A stretch of DNA of 46,242 nucleotides from Bacillota bacterium (GCA_023405135.1 JAEXYZ010000012.1:1-46242); one strand, 5' to 3'; shown: positions 1 through 8,494, counted from the first letter of the stretch. Program-made: numbers and translations. Notes: generated from the sequence alone by a model not told the origin.

Positions 1-469
1 GTTTCTATACGAAACGATTTTTTTATTCTGACAAGAAAATGGATTCCCTTTTCGAGCCAGCCACCCATCTTTGTTTTCTCTGCATAGCCTCGATCCATCA
101 CATAGAGCGCTTCATCTGGTTCAATCAAGTAGTTTACTGAATCGATGTCAGAAACATTCGCTGTAGAAGGAATCATTTTCTCTGGAAAGATACTGTCTGG
201 GGAGGCAACAACCATTTTCAAATGAAGTTTAACGCCACTAGAATCTTTCGATACGGCCGTCCAACTAGCTGCGTTGTTTGGTAGCTTAATATGAGACGAG
301 TCGATGATTCTTAAAAGGCCTACATTTGGATGGATTCCTTAAAAATTTTAACTAAAGATTCATCAGTCATCTTTTTATAAGCATAATTATTTAAAGGACA
401 ATCGAATTTATTTTTCGGTAATAAAGATAAATATTGACGAAAGACTAAATTTTGGTCTACACTTTTCAT
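1..469 (-). pseudogene. IS4-type transposase remnant, cut by the window edge
   Basis: Read on the minus strand, an ATG at 469 opens about 49 residues (beginning MKSVDQNLVFRQYLS) that end at a TAG at 320-322. A second reading frame then runs to the window edge and carries two expected acidic positions of an IS4-family DDE transposase: an aspartate in LLRIIDSSHIKLP and one in YVMDRGYAEK. Intact relatives have many residues between these parts, so the junction near 310-322 looks like an internal deletion with a frame change. The rest lies outside the window. Just upstream, GTGTAGG and CCTACAC (about 489-521) form a small inverted repeat. The element cannot transpose by itself. Confidence 0.8.
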
Positions 470-639
470 GTGATGTTTCTCCTTTGTAAGTGTAGGGAAC
501 TGATTTTATTCATTACCTACACTACAATAGGAGAATTTTTTGTTTTAGGCAATATTTATTGTTAATTACATATATTTACTGTTGTGCAACACTAGTGGGT
601 ACAGGAAATGCAGGAAATGAAAAAAATTGAAAAAAACAA

Positions 640-691
640 TTGACTAATATCAAGTTAATTAGTAGGATTTAATTAACTGATGAGTCAGTTA
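640..691 (+). promoter_or_regulatory. Promoter overlapped by two palindromes, likely TetR operator
   Basis: A -35 TTGACT (640-645) and -10 TAGGAT (663-668) are 17 bp apart. Two perfect inverted repeats overlie them: AGTTAATTA (653-661) with TAATTAACT (670-678), and TAACTGA (674-680) with TCAGTTA (685-691), which touches the AGGAGG ribosome site of the TetR gene. Sites of this size covering a promoter are typical of TetR self-repression, so this is probably where the downstream regulator represses the whole unit. The sites are seen; the binding is inferred. Confidence 0.7.
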
Positions 692-701
692 GGAGGCAGG
701 A

Positions 702-1328
702 ATGGTACAGGAGCGAGAGAGAAGGCAAGATAGGAAGAATCAGTTATTACAAATTGCATTAGAATTATTTGCGACAAAAGGTTATGAAAATACAAAGATT
801 TCAGATATTGTTGCTCAGGCCGAAGTATCGCAAGGAACATTTTATTGGCATTTTGAAAGTAAAGAAGCCATTTGTTTAGAAATGCTAGAAAATGGACGTG
901 TTCAAATTCTCGAAGCAATTCAAATCGGGTATCGTACAACTAAAGTTGATGTGCAAGATTCTGTAGTTTCCTCAATGAGTATTTTTGAACATATTTTTCG
1001 TTTTGCCGAAGAGAACCCGTTTTTAATGCAAATTATATTAAAGGGTATTCATTCTCAAGCCTCGTTACAAACTAAAGTAGATGCAATAAAAAGAGATATG
1101 GAAGCAGCTTTTGCGAACAATATTAGACGTGCGAAAGAACTACATATGGCAAATGAACGCATCAATCCAGAGTTGCAGGCAGTTTTTGTAATGAGTCTTC
1201 TAGAAGGAGTTTTATCCCGATGGTTGTTCAAAACACCTTCTTCAAGCCAAGTATTACAGCATCATTCTTTACAAGAAATCATTGAAGAAACCGTTAAATT
1301 TGAATTTTTCGGCATTTTCGGTGTTTAA
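702..1328 (+). CDS. TetR/AcrR family transcriptional regulator
   Basis: This 208-residue protein has a TetR-type helix-turn-helix at about residues 14-60 (ALELFATKGYENTKISDI, then SQGTFYWHFESKEA) followed by a helical ligand-binding half that gives no hint of the ligand. The ATG follows AGGAGG (691-696) at good spacing. The stop is 17 bases before an ABC importer, with no terminator between, so regulator, importer and probably OsmC form one transcript. Palindromes over the promoter suggest autorepression. The neighbours suggest it responds to an amino acid, a sulfur compound or oxidative damage, but this is inference. Confidence 0.9.
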   Translation: MVQERERRQDRKNQLLQIALELFATKGYENTKISDIVAQAEVSQGTFYWHFESKEAICLEMLENGRVQILEAIQIGYRTTKVDVQDSVVSSMSIFEHIFRFAEENPFLMQIILKGIHSQASLQTKVDAIKRDMEAAFANNIRRAKELHMANERINPELQAVFVMSLLEGVLSRWLFKTPSSSQVLQHHSLQEIIEETVKFEFFGIFGV

Positions 1329-1345
1329 AACAGGAGGAAAACAAT

Positions 1346-2179
1346 ATGAAAAAAGCAAAATGGTTACTATCACTAGCAGCAATTTCTTCACTTGCATTAG
1401 CAGCTTGTGGAGCAGATACAACAAAAGAAACAGAAACAAATACAAATAAAGAAGAATTAAACGCTTTAGAACAAATCCAACAAGATGGAGAAATGACAGT
1501 AGGAATTATGGGTACATATGCACCTTATAATTTCTTAAATGAAAATAAAGAATACGATGGCTTTGACGTAGATATTGCAAAGGAATTAGCTGAGCGTATT
1601 GGTGTAGAAGCAGAATTCGTAGCTCAAGATTTCTCTGGACTTATCCCTGGTTTACAAAAAGATAAATTTGATATTTTAGTTAGCCAAGTAACAATTACTG
1701 AAGAACGTCAACAACAGATCGATTTTACCCAACCCTACATTACAAACCAAGTAAAAGTAATTGTTAAAGAAGATAATAACGATATTCAATCAGTAGAAGA
1801 TTTGAAAGGTAAAAAAATTGGGGTAGGACTTGGTACGAATGACGAAACGTATTTACGTACAAAATTAATGCCAGAAGTCGGCGATTTTACAATTAATACG
1901 TATGACGATGTAATTACAACTTTAAAAGACTTAGATGCAGGTCGTATTGATGCAACGATTAACAATGTATATGCGTTAAAACCTGTTATTGAACAAAATG
2001 GTTATGCAATTAAAGCAGTTGGGGAACCAATTAAATCTGACAAAGCGGGTGTTGCAGTGAAAAAAGGCAATACAGAGCTAGTAGAGGCTTTAAATACAGC
2101 CCTTCAAGAAATGAAAGAAGATGGCACGTATGAAGAAATCTTTGTAAAATGGTTTGAAGAAACACCACCAGCTGAGTAA
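1346..2179 (+). CDS. Amino-acid ABC transporter, substrate-binding lipoprotein
   Basis: This is a 277-residue family 3 solute-binding protein. A lipoprotein signal peptide ends in the lipobox LALAAC (Cys21), so the mature protein is anchored to the outer face of the membrane. A short acidic linker follows, then two periplasmic-binding lobes with family marks GTYAPYNFL, YDGFDVDIAKELA and ERQQQIDFTQPYI. It delivers a polar amino acid, possibly cystine or a related compound, to the permease encoded next. The substrate cannot be fixed from sequence; the OsmC neighbour makes a sulfur compound a fair guess. The ATG follows AGGAGG. Confidence 0.92.
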   Translation: MKKAKWLLSLAAISSLALAACGADTTKETETNTNKEELNALEQIQQDGEMTVGIMGTYAPYNFLNENKEYDGFDVDIAKELAERIGVEAEFVAQDFSGLIPGLQKDKFDILVSQVTITEERQQQIDFTQPYITNQVKVIVKEDNNDIQSVEDLKGKKIGVGLGTNDETYLRTKLMPEVGDFTINTYDDVITTLKDLDAGRIDATINNVYALKPVIEQNGYAIKAVGEPIKSDKAGVAVKKGNTELVEALNTALQEMKEDGTYEEIFVKWFEETPPAE

Positions 2180-2196
2180 GAAAGTAGGAAACTACA

Positions 2197-2838
2197 ATGG
2201 ATTTAGTTATTGAAAATCTCCCTTTTTTATTAAAAGGGGCATACTATACATTACTTATAACTGTGGTGTCGATGTTCTTTGGACTAATCATTGGCTTATT
2301 TACCGCGATTGCTCGAATTAAGGGCAATCGCTTTCTACGTATGATTGCAAGAGGATATGTATCGATTATTAGGGGAACACCACCACTTGTTCAAATTGTG
2401 ATTGTGTATTACGGTTTAGTAGATTATGGGATTGAATTTGGTCCTTTAACTGCTGCATATTTCGCACTTAGTATAAATATTGGTGCTTACGTTTCAGAAG
2501 CGTTTCGAGGGGCGATTCAATCAGTACCAAAAGGGCAAACTGAAGCTGCATTGGCAACTGGTATGACAGAAAGACAAGCGATGAAACGCATTATTATTCC
2601 ACAAGCGGTTCGCTATGCGATTCCACCACTTGGAAATACATTTGTCGGTATGTTAAAAGAAACTTCGTTAGTTTCAGTTATTGCTGTAACAGAACTAATG
2701 CGCTCTGCCCAACTATTAGTATCTCAATATTCATTATATATGCCATTTTATTTAGCAATCGCTGTCATGTACTGGGTGATGAGTACGTTGTTTACATATA
2801 TATTGCATAAAATTGAAAAACGGTTGTCCGTTTACTAA
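2197..2838 (+). CDS. Amino-acid ABC transporter permease
   Basis: This 213-residue integral membrane protein of the His/Glu/Gln/Arg permease family has about five membrane segments. Its cytoplasmic coupling loop is clear (EAALATGMTERQAMKRIIIP, residues about 122-141), as is the conserved RGTPPLVQI segment near residue 59. It would form a homodimer channel with the ATPase encoded next. It lies 17 bases after the binding-protein gene and 14 before the ATPase gene, as expected for one operon. Length is normal for the family. Confidence 0.92.
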   Translation: MDLVIENLPFLLKGAYYTLLITVVSMFFGLIIGLFTAIARIKGNRFLRMIARGYVSIIRGTPPLVQIVIVYYGLVDYGIEFGPLTAAYFALSINIGAYVSEAFRGAIQSVPKGQTEAALATGMTERQAMKRIIIPQAVRYAIPPLGNTFVGMLKETSLVSVIAVTELMRSAQLLVSQYSLYMPFYLAIAVMYWVMSTLFTYILHKIEKRLSVY

Positions 2839-2852
2839 AGGGGCAAAAAAGT

Positions 2853-3599
2853 ATGATCGATATTAATCAACTACAAAAAAATTTTGGAGACAATGAAGTA
2901 TTAAAGAATATTTCGATTTTGATTCCTGCCCATGAAGTTGTTGCTGTAATCGGGCCAAGTGGTTCAGGAAAAAGTACATTTTTACGTTGTATTAACGGTT
3001 TAGAAACGATTACAAGAGGAACCATTAAAGTAAATGGTCATGTCATTGATCCACAATCACCAAGAAAAGTACTTCAAAAGGAAGTGCACGCCATCCGACA
3101 AGAAACGGGCATGGTATTTCAACAATTTAATTTATATCCACATAAAACAGTAGTAGAAAATGTGATGGAAGCGTTACTCGTCGTGAAAAGAATGAAAAAA
3201 GAAGAGGCGCGTAACATTGCATCAGAATTACTAGCAAAAGTTGGTCTTGCAGAGAAGGAAGAGGCGTATCCTTCGCAACTTTCTGGTGGACAACAACAAC
3301 GGGTTGCGATTGCACGTGCCCTTGCGATGGAGCCTAAATTGATGTTATTCGATGAACCTACTTCAGCACTAGATCCTGAGCTAGTCGGTGAAGTGTTAAA
3401 GGTAATGAAAAACCTTGCAGAAGACGGAATGACGATGATTATTGTTACCCATGAAATGAACTTTGCGAAAGAAGTTGCTGATCGAATATTATTTATGGCA
3501 GATGGTGTGATTGTTGAAGATGCAAAACCACGTTCCTTTTTTGAACAGCCCCGTACTGAAAGAGCTCAGAAGTTTTTAAGACAAGTTTCTGAATTTTAG
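2853..3599 (+). CDS. Amino-acid ABC transporter ATP-binding protein
   Basis: This 248-residue ABC ATPase drives the importer encoded upstream. Walker A is GPSGSGKST (about residues 34-42), the Q-loop lies in TGMVFQQFNLYPHKTV, the signature is LSGGQQQR, Walker B is LMLFDEPTSALD, and the switch histidine is in IIVTHEM. This is the complete set for a GlnQ-type polar amino-acid uptake ATPase. Only about 60 bases separate it from the OsmC gene and no terminator is visible there, so transcription probably continues. Confidence 0.93.
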   Translation: MIDINQLQKNFGDNEVLKNISILIPAHEVVAVIGPSGSGKSTFLRCINGLETITRGTIKVNGHVIDPQSPRKVLQKEVHAIRQETGMVFQQFNLYPHKTVVENVMEALLVVKRMKKEEARNIASELLAKVGLAEKEEAYPSQLSGGQQQRVAIARALAMEPKLMLFDEPTSALDPELVGEVLKVMKNLAEDGMTMIIVTHEMNFAKEVADRILFMADGVIVEDAKPRSFFEQPRTERAQKFLRQVSEF

Positions 3600-3660
3600 C
3601 TACATAGTTTTCAACGGGTAAAAGTGAACTACAAGTAGACAACTAAGAACGGAGAAAGGA

Positions 3661-4098
3661 ATGAACAGCATGCAAATTAAAGCAAAATGGCAAGGTGGCC
3701 GTGCCTTTGAAGCAGTTGGACCGACTGGATATCCAATGACGATGGATGCGACAGCGAATTATGGAGGAGAAGGGAAAGCTGCAACACCAACTGAAATGTT
3801 ACTTGCCTCATTAGCTGGTTGTATAGGCATTGATGTAACAATGATTTTAAAGCCACATTTAGATGAAATTGAAAACATTGAAATCACTGTAGATGGTGAA
3901 CGCCGTGAAGAAATGCCAACAGCTTTTACAGCTGCTACAATTACATTTGTTGTAGATGGCAATATTACACCCAAAAAAGTATGGCGAGCAATTCATTTAG
4001 GTGAAGAAAAATATTGCGCAGTTTCTGCATCACTGAAAGCTGAAATTAATTACAAGTTAATTTTAAATGGTGAAGAAGTTTCTGCTGAGCAAGTATAA
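3661..4098 (+). CDS. OsmC family peroxiredoxin-like protein
   Basis: This 145-residue OsmC/Ohr-fold protein has the two family cysteines in the expected settings: Cys54 in LAGCIGID and a second in EEKYCAVSASL near residue 119. Members are small cytoplasmic dimers, many of which reduce organic hydroperoxides through the cysteine pair; others have unknown roles. The sequence is nearer the general OsmC group than classical Ohr. It is the last gene before the terminator at 4176-4205. Linkage to an amino-acid importer and TetR regulator hints at a response linking organosulfur uptake and peroxide stress; that is inference. Confidence 0.88.
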   Translation: MNSMQIKAKWQGGRAFEAVGPTGYPMTMDATANYGGEGKAATPTEMLLASLAGCIGIDVTMILKPHLDEIENIEITVDGERREEMPTAFTAATITFVVDGNITPKKVWRAIHLGEEKYCAVSASLKAEINYKLILNGEEVSAEQV

Positions 4099-4175
4099 TA
4101 AAAAGGATTGAATTTTTTCTATAACGCAATATAAACAAAACGACTGCATCAAAAAATACAATAATATTCCACAAG

Positions 4176-4205
4176 CCTCTCCTAAGTTTTGGGAGAGGTT
4201 TTTTA
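4176..4205 (+). terminator. Intrinsic terminator after the TetR-ABC-OsmC unit
   Basis: CCTCTCC (4176-4182) pairs with GGAGAGG (4192-4198) and is followed by a run of seven T. It closes the unit that begins at the promoter at 640. Confidence 0.9.
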
Positions 4206-4317
4206 AATGCCTTGATACACAAGCATAAACGATTTTATTAAGATATTTTTAATATTCTTTTTATAAAAATCGTTTTATAGTAAAGAAAAGGGAATTTTAG
4301 ATTGGAGTAAGTCGGCT

Positions 4318-5025
4318 ATGAAAAAGAAAATTTTAGTTGTAGAAGATGAAGCCCGAATCGCACGAATATTATCACTTGAATTGGCTCATGAAGGCTACGA
4401 AGTCCAAACTGTAGAGAACGGAAAAGATGCGCTAACCTTTGTTAATCATGAGCAGTGGGATTTGATTTTATTAGATATTATGTTACCTGAAATAAGTGGC
4501 TTTGAAGTGCTTAGAAGAATTCGTTTAGCTGATCAAATAACACCAATTATTTTACTAACTGCGAGAAACTCTGTATTCGACAAAGTGAATGGTCTTGATC
4601 ACGGTGCAAATGACTATATTACAAAGCCATTTGAAATGGAGGAATTGTTGGCAAGGGTTCGATCAGCCATACGTACTGCGGAATCAATACAAGACCCACA
4701 AGAAATTAAAACAAAAAAACGCATCGTGGATGATTTAGAACTTGATGAAAATACGAGAACTGTTACGAGAGCAGGGATTCCGATTGAATTAACCCGTCGA
4801 GAATTTGATCTTCTATTGTTTATGATGGACCATTCAAATCAAGTTTTAACGAGAGAACAGCTATTAAATGAAGTATGGGGGTTTGATTATATTGGTGAAA
4901 CAAATGTAGTGGATGTGTACATTGGCTATCTACGTAAAAAAATAGAAAATAACTTTACACACCCGCTCATTTATACAATTCGAGGGGTCGGCTTTATGAT
5001 GAAGGGGTCAAAAAATGACGATTAA
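4318..5025 (+). CDS. OmpR-family response regulator
   Basis: This 235-residue regulator has a receiver domain (1-120) with acidic pocket Asp10/Glu11, phospho-acceptor Asp53 (LILLDIML) and the conserved lysine in TKPFE, then an OmpR/PhoB winged helix (about 132-230) with RREFDLLLFMMDH and NVVDVYIGYLRKKIE. It resembles ArlR and YkoG. The stop codon lies inside the kinase gene (11-base overlap), so the two are translationally coupled. A repeat AACGATTTT / AAAATCGTT with 29 bases between arms (4228-4274) precedes the gene and may be part of its control. The likely target is the phased repeat at 6426-6475. Confidence 0.94.
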   Translation: MKKKILVVEDEARIARILSLELAHEGYEVQTVENGKDALTFVNHEQWDLILLDIMLPEISGFEVLRRIRLADQITPIILLTARNSVFDKVNGLDHGANDYITKPFEMEELLARVRSAIRTAESIQDPQEIKTKKRIVDDLELDENTRTVTRAGIPIELTRREFDLLLFMMDHSNQVLTREQLLNEVWGFDYIGETNVVDVYIGYLRKKIENNFTHPLIYTIRGVGFMMKGSKNDD

Positions 5026-6364
5026 GGCAAAACTAAATTTACTGCTCATTAGCTGGTCCTTCATGATTTTATTAATTTCAAATATCATTATTTATTTTTC
5101 TTATATGAAAATTACTGAAGAGCGAGAAGTAGATAATTTAGAAGATATAGGTGAACGATTATTAGAAGCTAATACAAATGATTGGTTCTCTCCTGAAATG
5201 CGACCATTGTTTCAGTCTTTTAAGCCAGATGACGGAATGATACGACTTTTAGATGAAAATGAGTCAATCGCATATCGTACAGTTGATGAAGATGCCATTA
5301 TTGATTTACCTATTCAAAAAGTCATAGAGAATGAAACTGAAGTTATACATTTAGATGGGGAAGTCGTAGCAGTTTTTCGTGCGCCAATATATGAAAATAA
5401 CGAACGGATTGGAACGTTAGAATTATCGCGGAATATGGAAGATCAGTTTGAAGATTTACAATTGCTATTAACGGTTTTAATTGGTGTATCTCTTTTATTA
5501 ATCATTGTATCGATGTTTTTTGGAAATATTACTTCAAAATTATTTGTTAGTCCAATTTCAATAATTGGAGCGACAATGGATTGGATTCAGCAAGAAGGGA
5601 AGTTTGAAAAAATAAATCTTCCTAAAAAAAGGGAAGATGAAATTTACCAGCTATCCATCAATTTTAATCGAATGATTGATTATTTAGAAGATATGTTTAA
5701 AAAACAAGAACAATTTATTAATGATGCGTCCCATGAACTGAAAACACCCCTTACTGTCATTGAAAGTTACTCCTCTATGTTAAAACGATGGGGGAAAGAA
5801 GATCCAGATTTACTTGAAGAAGGAATTGATGTCATACATGATGAGTCGGAGCGATTAAAGCGTATGGTGGAACAGTTACTTAACTTAGCATCTGTAGAAC
5901 AACAACCATTTGAACTCGAAGCAGTAAATTTAACAGAAGTTTGTAAAGAAACAACAAAGCGGTTAGAAGTATCTACAAAACGGGCAATTACAGTTAATGC
6001 CCTAGCGGAACCTATTTTTGGATTAACGAACAAGGAAAAACTAGTTCAAATTTTAATTATTTTACTTGATAATGCGATGAAATATAGTGAAAAGGATATT
6101 TCGGTAAATATTTTCCAAGGTTCAGAAGGTGCGGTAATTCAAGTGATCGATAAAGGTATTGGAATTCCTAAAGAAGAAATTTCCCGATTGTTTGAACGCT
6201 TCTATCGAGTAGATAAAGCAAGAACGCGAACAACTGGAGGAAGTGGCTTAGGGCTTGCAATTGCTTCCTCCCTTGTGAAACGAAGTAAAGGCACAATTAC
6301 GATCGATAGTGAGGAAAACAAAGGAACAACTGTCACGATTGTATTCCAAGAAGTAAAAAATTGA
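5015..6364 (+). CDS. Membrane sensor histidine kinase
   Basis: This 449-residue kinase is the partner of the regulator encoded just upstream. A membrane segment (about 8-31) is followed by an extracellular sensor of about 115 residues, a second membrane segment (about 151-173), a HAMP domain, the HisKA helix with phospho-accepting His240 (DASHELKTPLT) and an ATPase domain with Asn353 (NAMKYS), DKGIGIPKEE and GGSGLGLAIA. Length and order match ArlS/YkoH-type kinases. The extracellular part is very acidic and gives no clue to the signal. A strong terminator follows, so the three downstream genes have their own promoter. Confidence 0.94.
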   Translation: MTIKAKLNLLLISWSFMILLISNIIIYFSYMKITEEREVDNLEDIGERLLEANTNDWFSPEMRPLFQSFKPDDGMIRLLDENESIAYRTVDEDAIIDLPIQKVIENETEVIHLDGEVVAVFRAPIYENNERIGTLELSRNMEDQFEDLQLLLTVLIGVSLLLIIVSMFFGNITSKLFVSPISIIGATMDWIQQEGKFEKINLPKKREDEIYQLSINFNRMIDYLEDMFKKQEQFINDASHELKTPLTVIESYSSMLKRWGKEDPDLLEEGIDVIHDESERLKRMVEQLLNLASVEQQPFELEAVNLTEVCKETTKRLEVSTKRAITVNALAEPIFGLTNKEKLVQILIILLDNAMKYSEKDISVNIFQGSEGAVIQVIDKGIGIPKEEISRLFERFYRVDKARTRTTGGSGLGLAIASSLVKRSKGTITIDSEENKGTTVTIVFQEVKN

Positions 6365-6378
6365 AAATTGATTTAAAG

Positions 6379-6416
6379 TCGATTTACAAAGTTTGATTGT
6401 AAATCGATTTTTTTTT
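6379..6416 (+). terminator. Intrinsic terminator after the kinase gene
   Basis: TCGATTTACAA (6379-6389) pairs perfectly with TTGTAAATCGA (6397-6407), followed by nine T. It separates the two-component genes from the triplet of exported proteins. Confidence 0.9.
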
Positions 6417-6425
6417 GGAAAAAAT

Positions 6426-6475
6426 TCTTATGAATTTCTTAAACTCTTCAAATAATCATCTTAAATTCATTTGTT
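6426..6475 (+). promoter_or_regulatory. 11-bp phased direct repeats, candidate response-regulator site
   Basis: TTCTTA (6426-6431), TTCTTA (6437-6442), TTCAAA (6448-6453) and ATCTTA (6459-6464) recur at exactly 11-bp steps, so all face one side of the helix; a fifth, poor unit could start at 6470. OmpR/PhoB-type regulators commonly bind such direct repeats. The array is between the kinase terminator and the first triplet gene, where an activator would sit. I could not identify a convincing -10, which also fits an activator-dependent promoter. Binding is inferred. Confidence 0.55.
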
Positions 6476-6509
6476 AAAGTATTCCTAACAACAAATTGGA
6501 GGAATACAA

Positions 6510-7103
6510 ATGAGAAAATGGATGAAGATTACAATCCCGATTGGAGCAGTTTTAGCGGTTAGTGTAGGTGGTTTTGTTTTATATGAAGAAGTATCTGAGG
6601 ATAGATGGGAAAATGAGTTATATGCAAGGGCAATTCAAAGTCAACAATCTACGCAAAACGGAGAAACTATGAGCTTTGAAGGGTTGATAGAAGACATTGA
6701 TGGCAAAGTGACGGAAGTATCTAGTAAACAAATAACAATCGACGTTCCACTAGAAGGAGCAAAAACATATGCAATCGATGGGCAAACAAGAATAGAAGAT
6801 TTATTTTTGCCTTTGAAAAAAGGTGTTCTTGTTGATATTGATACAAATGGTGAAACAGCTTATCACATCGAAACTCAAAGAACGATGGATAGCTATGGTG
6901 TAATTAAAGAAATTAACGATACAGAAGTAGTCATAGAAGCAAATGGACAACAGCAAACATTTAAAAAAGCATCATCATTTCGAATTGATGCAGATGGTTA
7001 TAAAGGTGCAATTCAAGGATTGCCTGCAGAAATCACCTTTAATTCAAATTTAGAAATCGTAGGCTTAGAAATCGAACTAGACTTTGAAGGGGGTGATAGT
7101 TAA
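6510..7103 (+). CDS. Membrane-anchored protein of a local paralogous triplet, copy 1
   Basis: I do not recognise a named family for this 197-residue protein. One N-terminal membrane segment (about 6-25) puts the rest outside the cell. The exported part is two similar halves of about 60 residues rich in beta strands: half A ends AYHIETQRT, and half B contains IDADGYKGA and ends LEIELDF. The pattern is like tandem small barrels of the DUF5666 type. The next two genes encode the same two halves. ATG follows TTGGAGG. Asp-x-Asp-Gly-Tyr-x-Gly might bind calcium, but that is only a resemblance. Control by the upstream two-component system is likely. Confidence 0.85.
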   Translation: MRKWMKITIPIGAVLAVSVGGFVLYEEVSEDRWENELYARAIQSQQSTQNGETMSFEGLIEDIDGKVTEVSSKQITIDVPLEGAKTYAIDGQTRIEDLFLPLKKGVLVDIDTNGETAYHIETQRTMDSYGVIKEINDTEVVIEANGQQQTFKKASSFRIDADGYKGAIQGLPAEITFNSNLEIVGLEIELDFEGGDS

Positions 7104-7104
7104 A

Positions 7105-7770
7105 ATGGTAACCTTGAAAACAAAATACATTAATATAAGTGGATTTTTCGTTTTAGGCATTATCATTACATTACTTTTACAACAACAAAATCAATTAAAA
7201 AGGGAACTTGCCGTAGTTCAACCAATAGAAGCAAAAAGTATGGAACCTTCTACCAGTACTCCTATTGAAATGAACACAAGCACAACAAAGATGGATACTG
7301 AGATAAATGAAGGGACAAAAGAGACTGCCTCTAACCAAAATCAATCGAATTTATTTTATAGTTATGAAGGAAAAGTGGTAGAGTATACGCCGAACAGTAT
7401 CACAATTGAAGTACCAATCGATGGCAAGCAAACTTTTACAATTAATGGAGATACTTTTATTAAACAAGAAGATGGCATCAATCTTGCGGTAGGGGAATTT
7501 GTAGACATCGATGCAAACGGAAATATTGCTTATAAAATTGAAACAGAACGAGTAATAGAAGGTGTGGCAGTTATTAAAGCGATTGAGTCAAATCAAATTA
7601 TACTCGAACGAAATGGCAAACAATCAACATTCCAAAAAGCTTCTCAATTTTATATTGATACAGACGGCTATAACGGTTCTCTAGTAGGGTTTCCAGCCGA
7701 GTATACGATCACAAAAAATAATCAAATCATAAGTTTAGAAGTTGATTTTGAGTATGATTATGACGATTAG
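7105..7770 (+). CDS. Membrane-anchored protein of a local paralogous triplet, copy 2
   Basis: The protein has 221 residues from ATG 7105, which follows GGGGGTGATAG; a TTG at 7084 lies inside the previous gene and is less likely. Copy 1 ends at 7103, so the two are probably coupled. One membrane segment (about 9-28) is followed by a Ser/Thr-rich linker of about 60 residues, then the same two halves: SITIEVPIDGKQTFTI and AYKIETERVIEG in half A; FYIDTDGYNGSLVGFPAEY and LEVDFEYDYDD in half B. Function is unknown. The linker would hold the domain further from the membrane than in copy 1. Confidence 0.85.
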   Translation: MVTLKTKYINISGFFVLGIIITLLLQQQNQLKRELAVVQPIEAKSMEPSTSTPIEMNTSTTKMDTEINEGTKETASNQNQSNLFYSYEGKVVEYTPNSITIEVPIDGKQTFTINGDTFIKQEDGINLAVGEFVDIDANGNIAYKIETERVIEGVAVIKAIESNQIILERNGKQSTFQKASQFYIDTDGYNGSLVGFPAEYTITKNNQIISLEVDFEYDYDD

Positions 7771-7811
7771 TATATGAATATTCAAATAAGCACATTTAAG
7801 GAGGAGTACAC

Positions 7812-8336
7812 ATGAAAACATTTATTAAAATAGTTGTAGCTAGTACTTTATTATTTACAGGCACAGCTGCATTAGACTCACAAAATACAGTAGATGCAGC
7901 TTACAAAAGTAAAAACAGTTCCAATTATGTAAAAAGCAAAAGCTGGGAAGGCGTAGTCACTTCTTACGAAAAAGGTAACATATCGATCGATGTACCATTC
8001 GTAGGAGAGAAGAAGTTCTCGATTTCAAGTAAAGTTCGAATTAAAGATCGCAATAATTCGTTAAAAGTTGGCTCATTAGTTGAAGTGGAAGCGAAAAATG
8101 ATATTGTCTACGAAATTGAAACAGAGCGTTCTATTGAAGGGCAGGCAACGATTGTTTCAATTGGAAGCAAATCTGTAACACTCCAAAAAAATGGTAAACA
8201 GGAAACGTATAAAAAAGCTGAAAACTTCTACATCGACAAAGATGGGTATAGAGGAAAACTTGACAATATGTGGGCTGAATTCAAACTAAACGGCAGTAAT
8301 CAAATTACTGAATTAGAAATCGAGTTTGATGATTGA
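7812..8336 (+). CDS. Secreted protein of a local paralogous triplet, copy 3
   Basis: This 174-residue protein has the same two-half domain as the previous two, but a cleavable signal peptide instead of an anchor: hydrophobic stretch about 5-21 and a probable signal peptidase site VDA-AY near residues 27-31. Conserved marks are ISIDVPFVGEKKFSI, YEIETERSIEG, FYIDKDGYRGKL and LEIEFDD. The ATG follows AAGGAGG. The set therefore gives two tethered forms and one free form of one domain. Function unknown; a cell-wall or ion-binding role is a guess. Confidence 0.85.
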   Translation: MKTFIKIVVASTLLFTGTAALDSQNTVDAAYKSKNSSNYVKSKSWEGVVTSYEKGNISIDVPFVGEKKFSISSKVRIKDRNNSLKVGSLVEVEAKNDIVYEIETERSIEGQATIVSIGSKSVTLQKNGKQETYKKAENFYIDKDGYRGKLDNMWAEFKLNGSNQITELEIEFDD

Positions 8337-8442
8337 TTGAAAAGAGAAAGATAATCTTTTTTCATCTCCATAGGAATACCTCAGAAATGTGGTAACCGTT
8401 TGGACTAAGTGTATCAAATAGTATATTGTATAGACAAAAATT

Positions 8443-8478
8443 AGAGCATTAACCCGAGTAGGATTAATGCTCTTTTTC
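8443..8478. terminator. Bidirectional terminator between triplet and aldehyde dehydrogenase
   Basis: AGAGCATTAA (8443-8452) pairs with TTAATGCTCT (8464-8473), with a T-rich run on the plus side and an A-rich stretch on the other, so it can stop the convergent genes from both sides. Confidence 0.85.
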
Positions 8479-8494
8479 TTGAAAGTATTGCTTT

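Noticed and set aside
685..939. Long minus-strand frame opposite the TetR gene
   Set aside because: No ribosome site or family features; it is the reverse of a clear TetR coding sequence.
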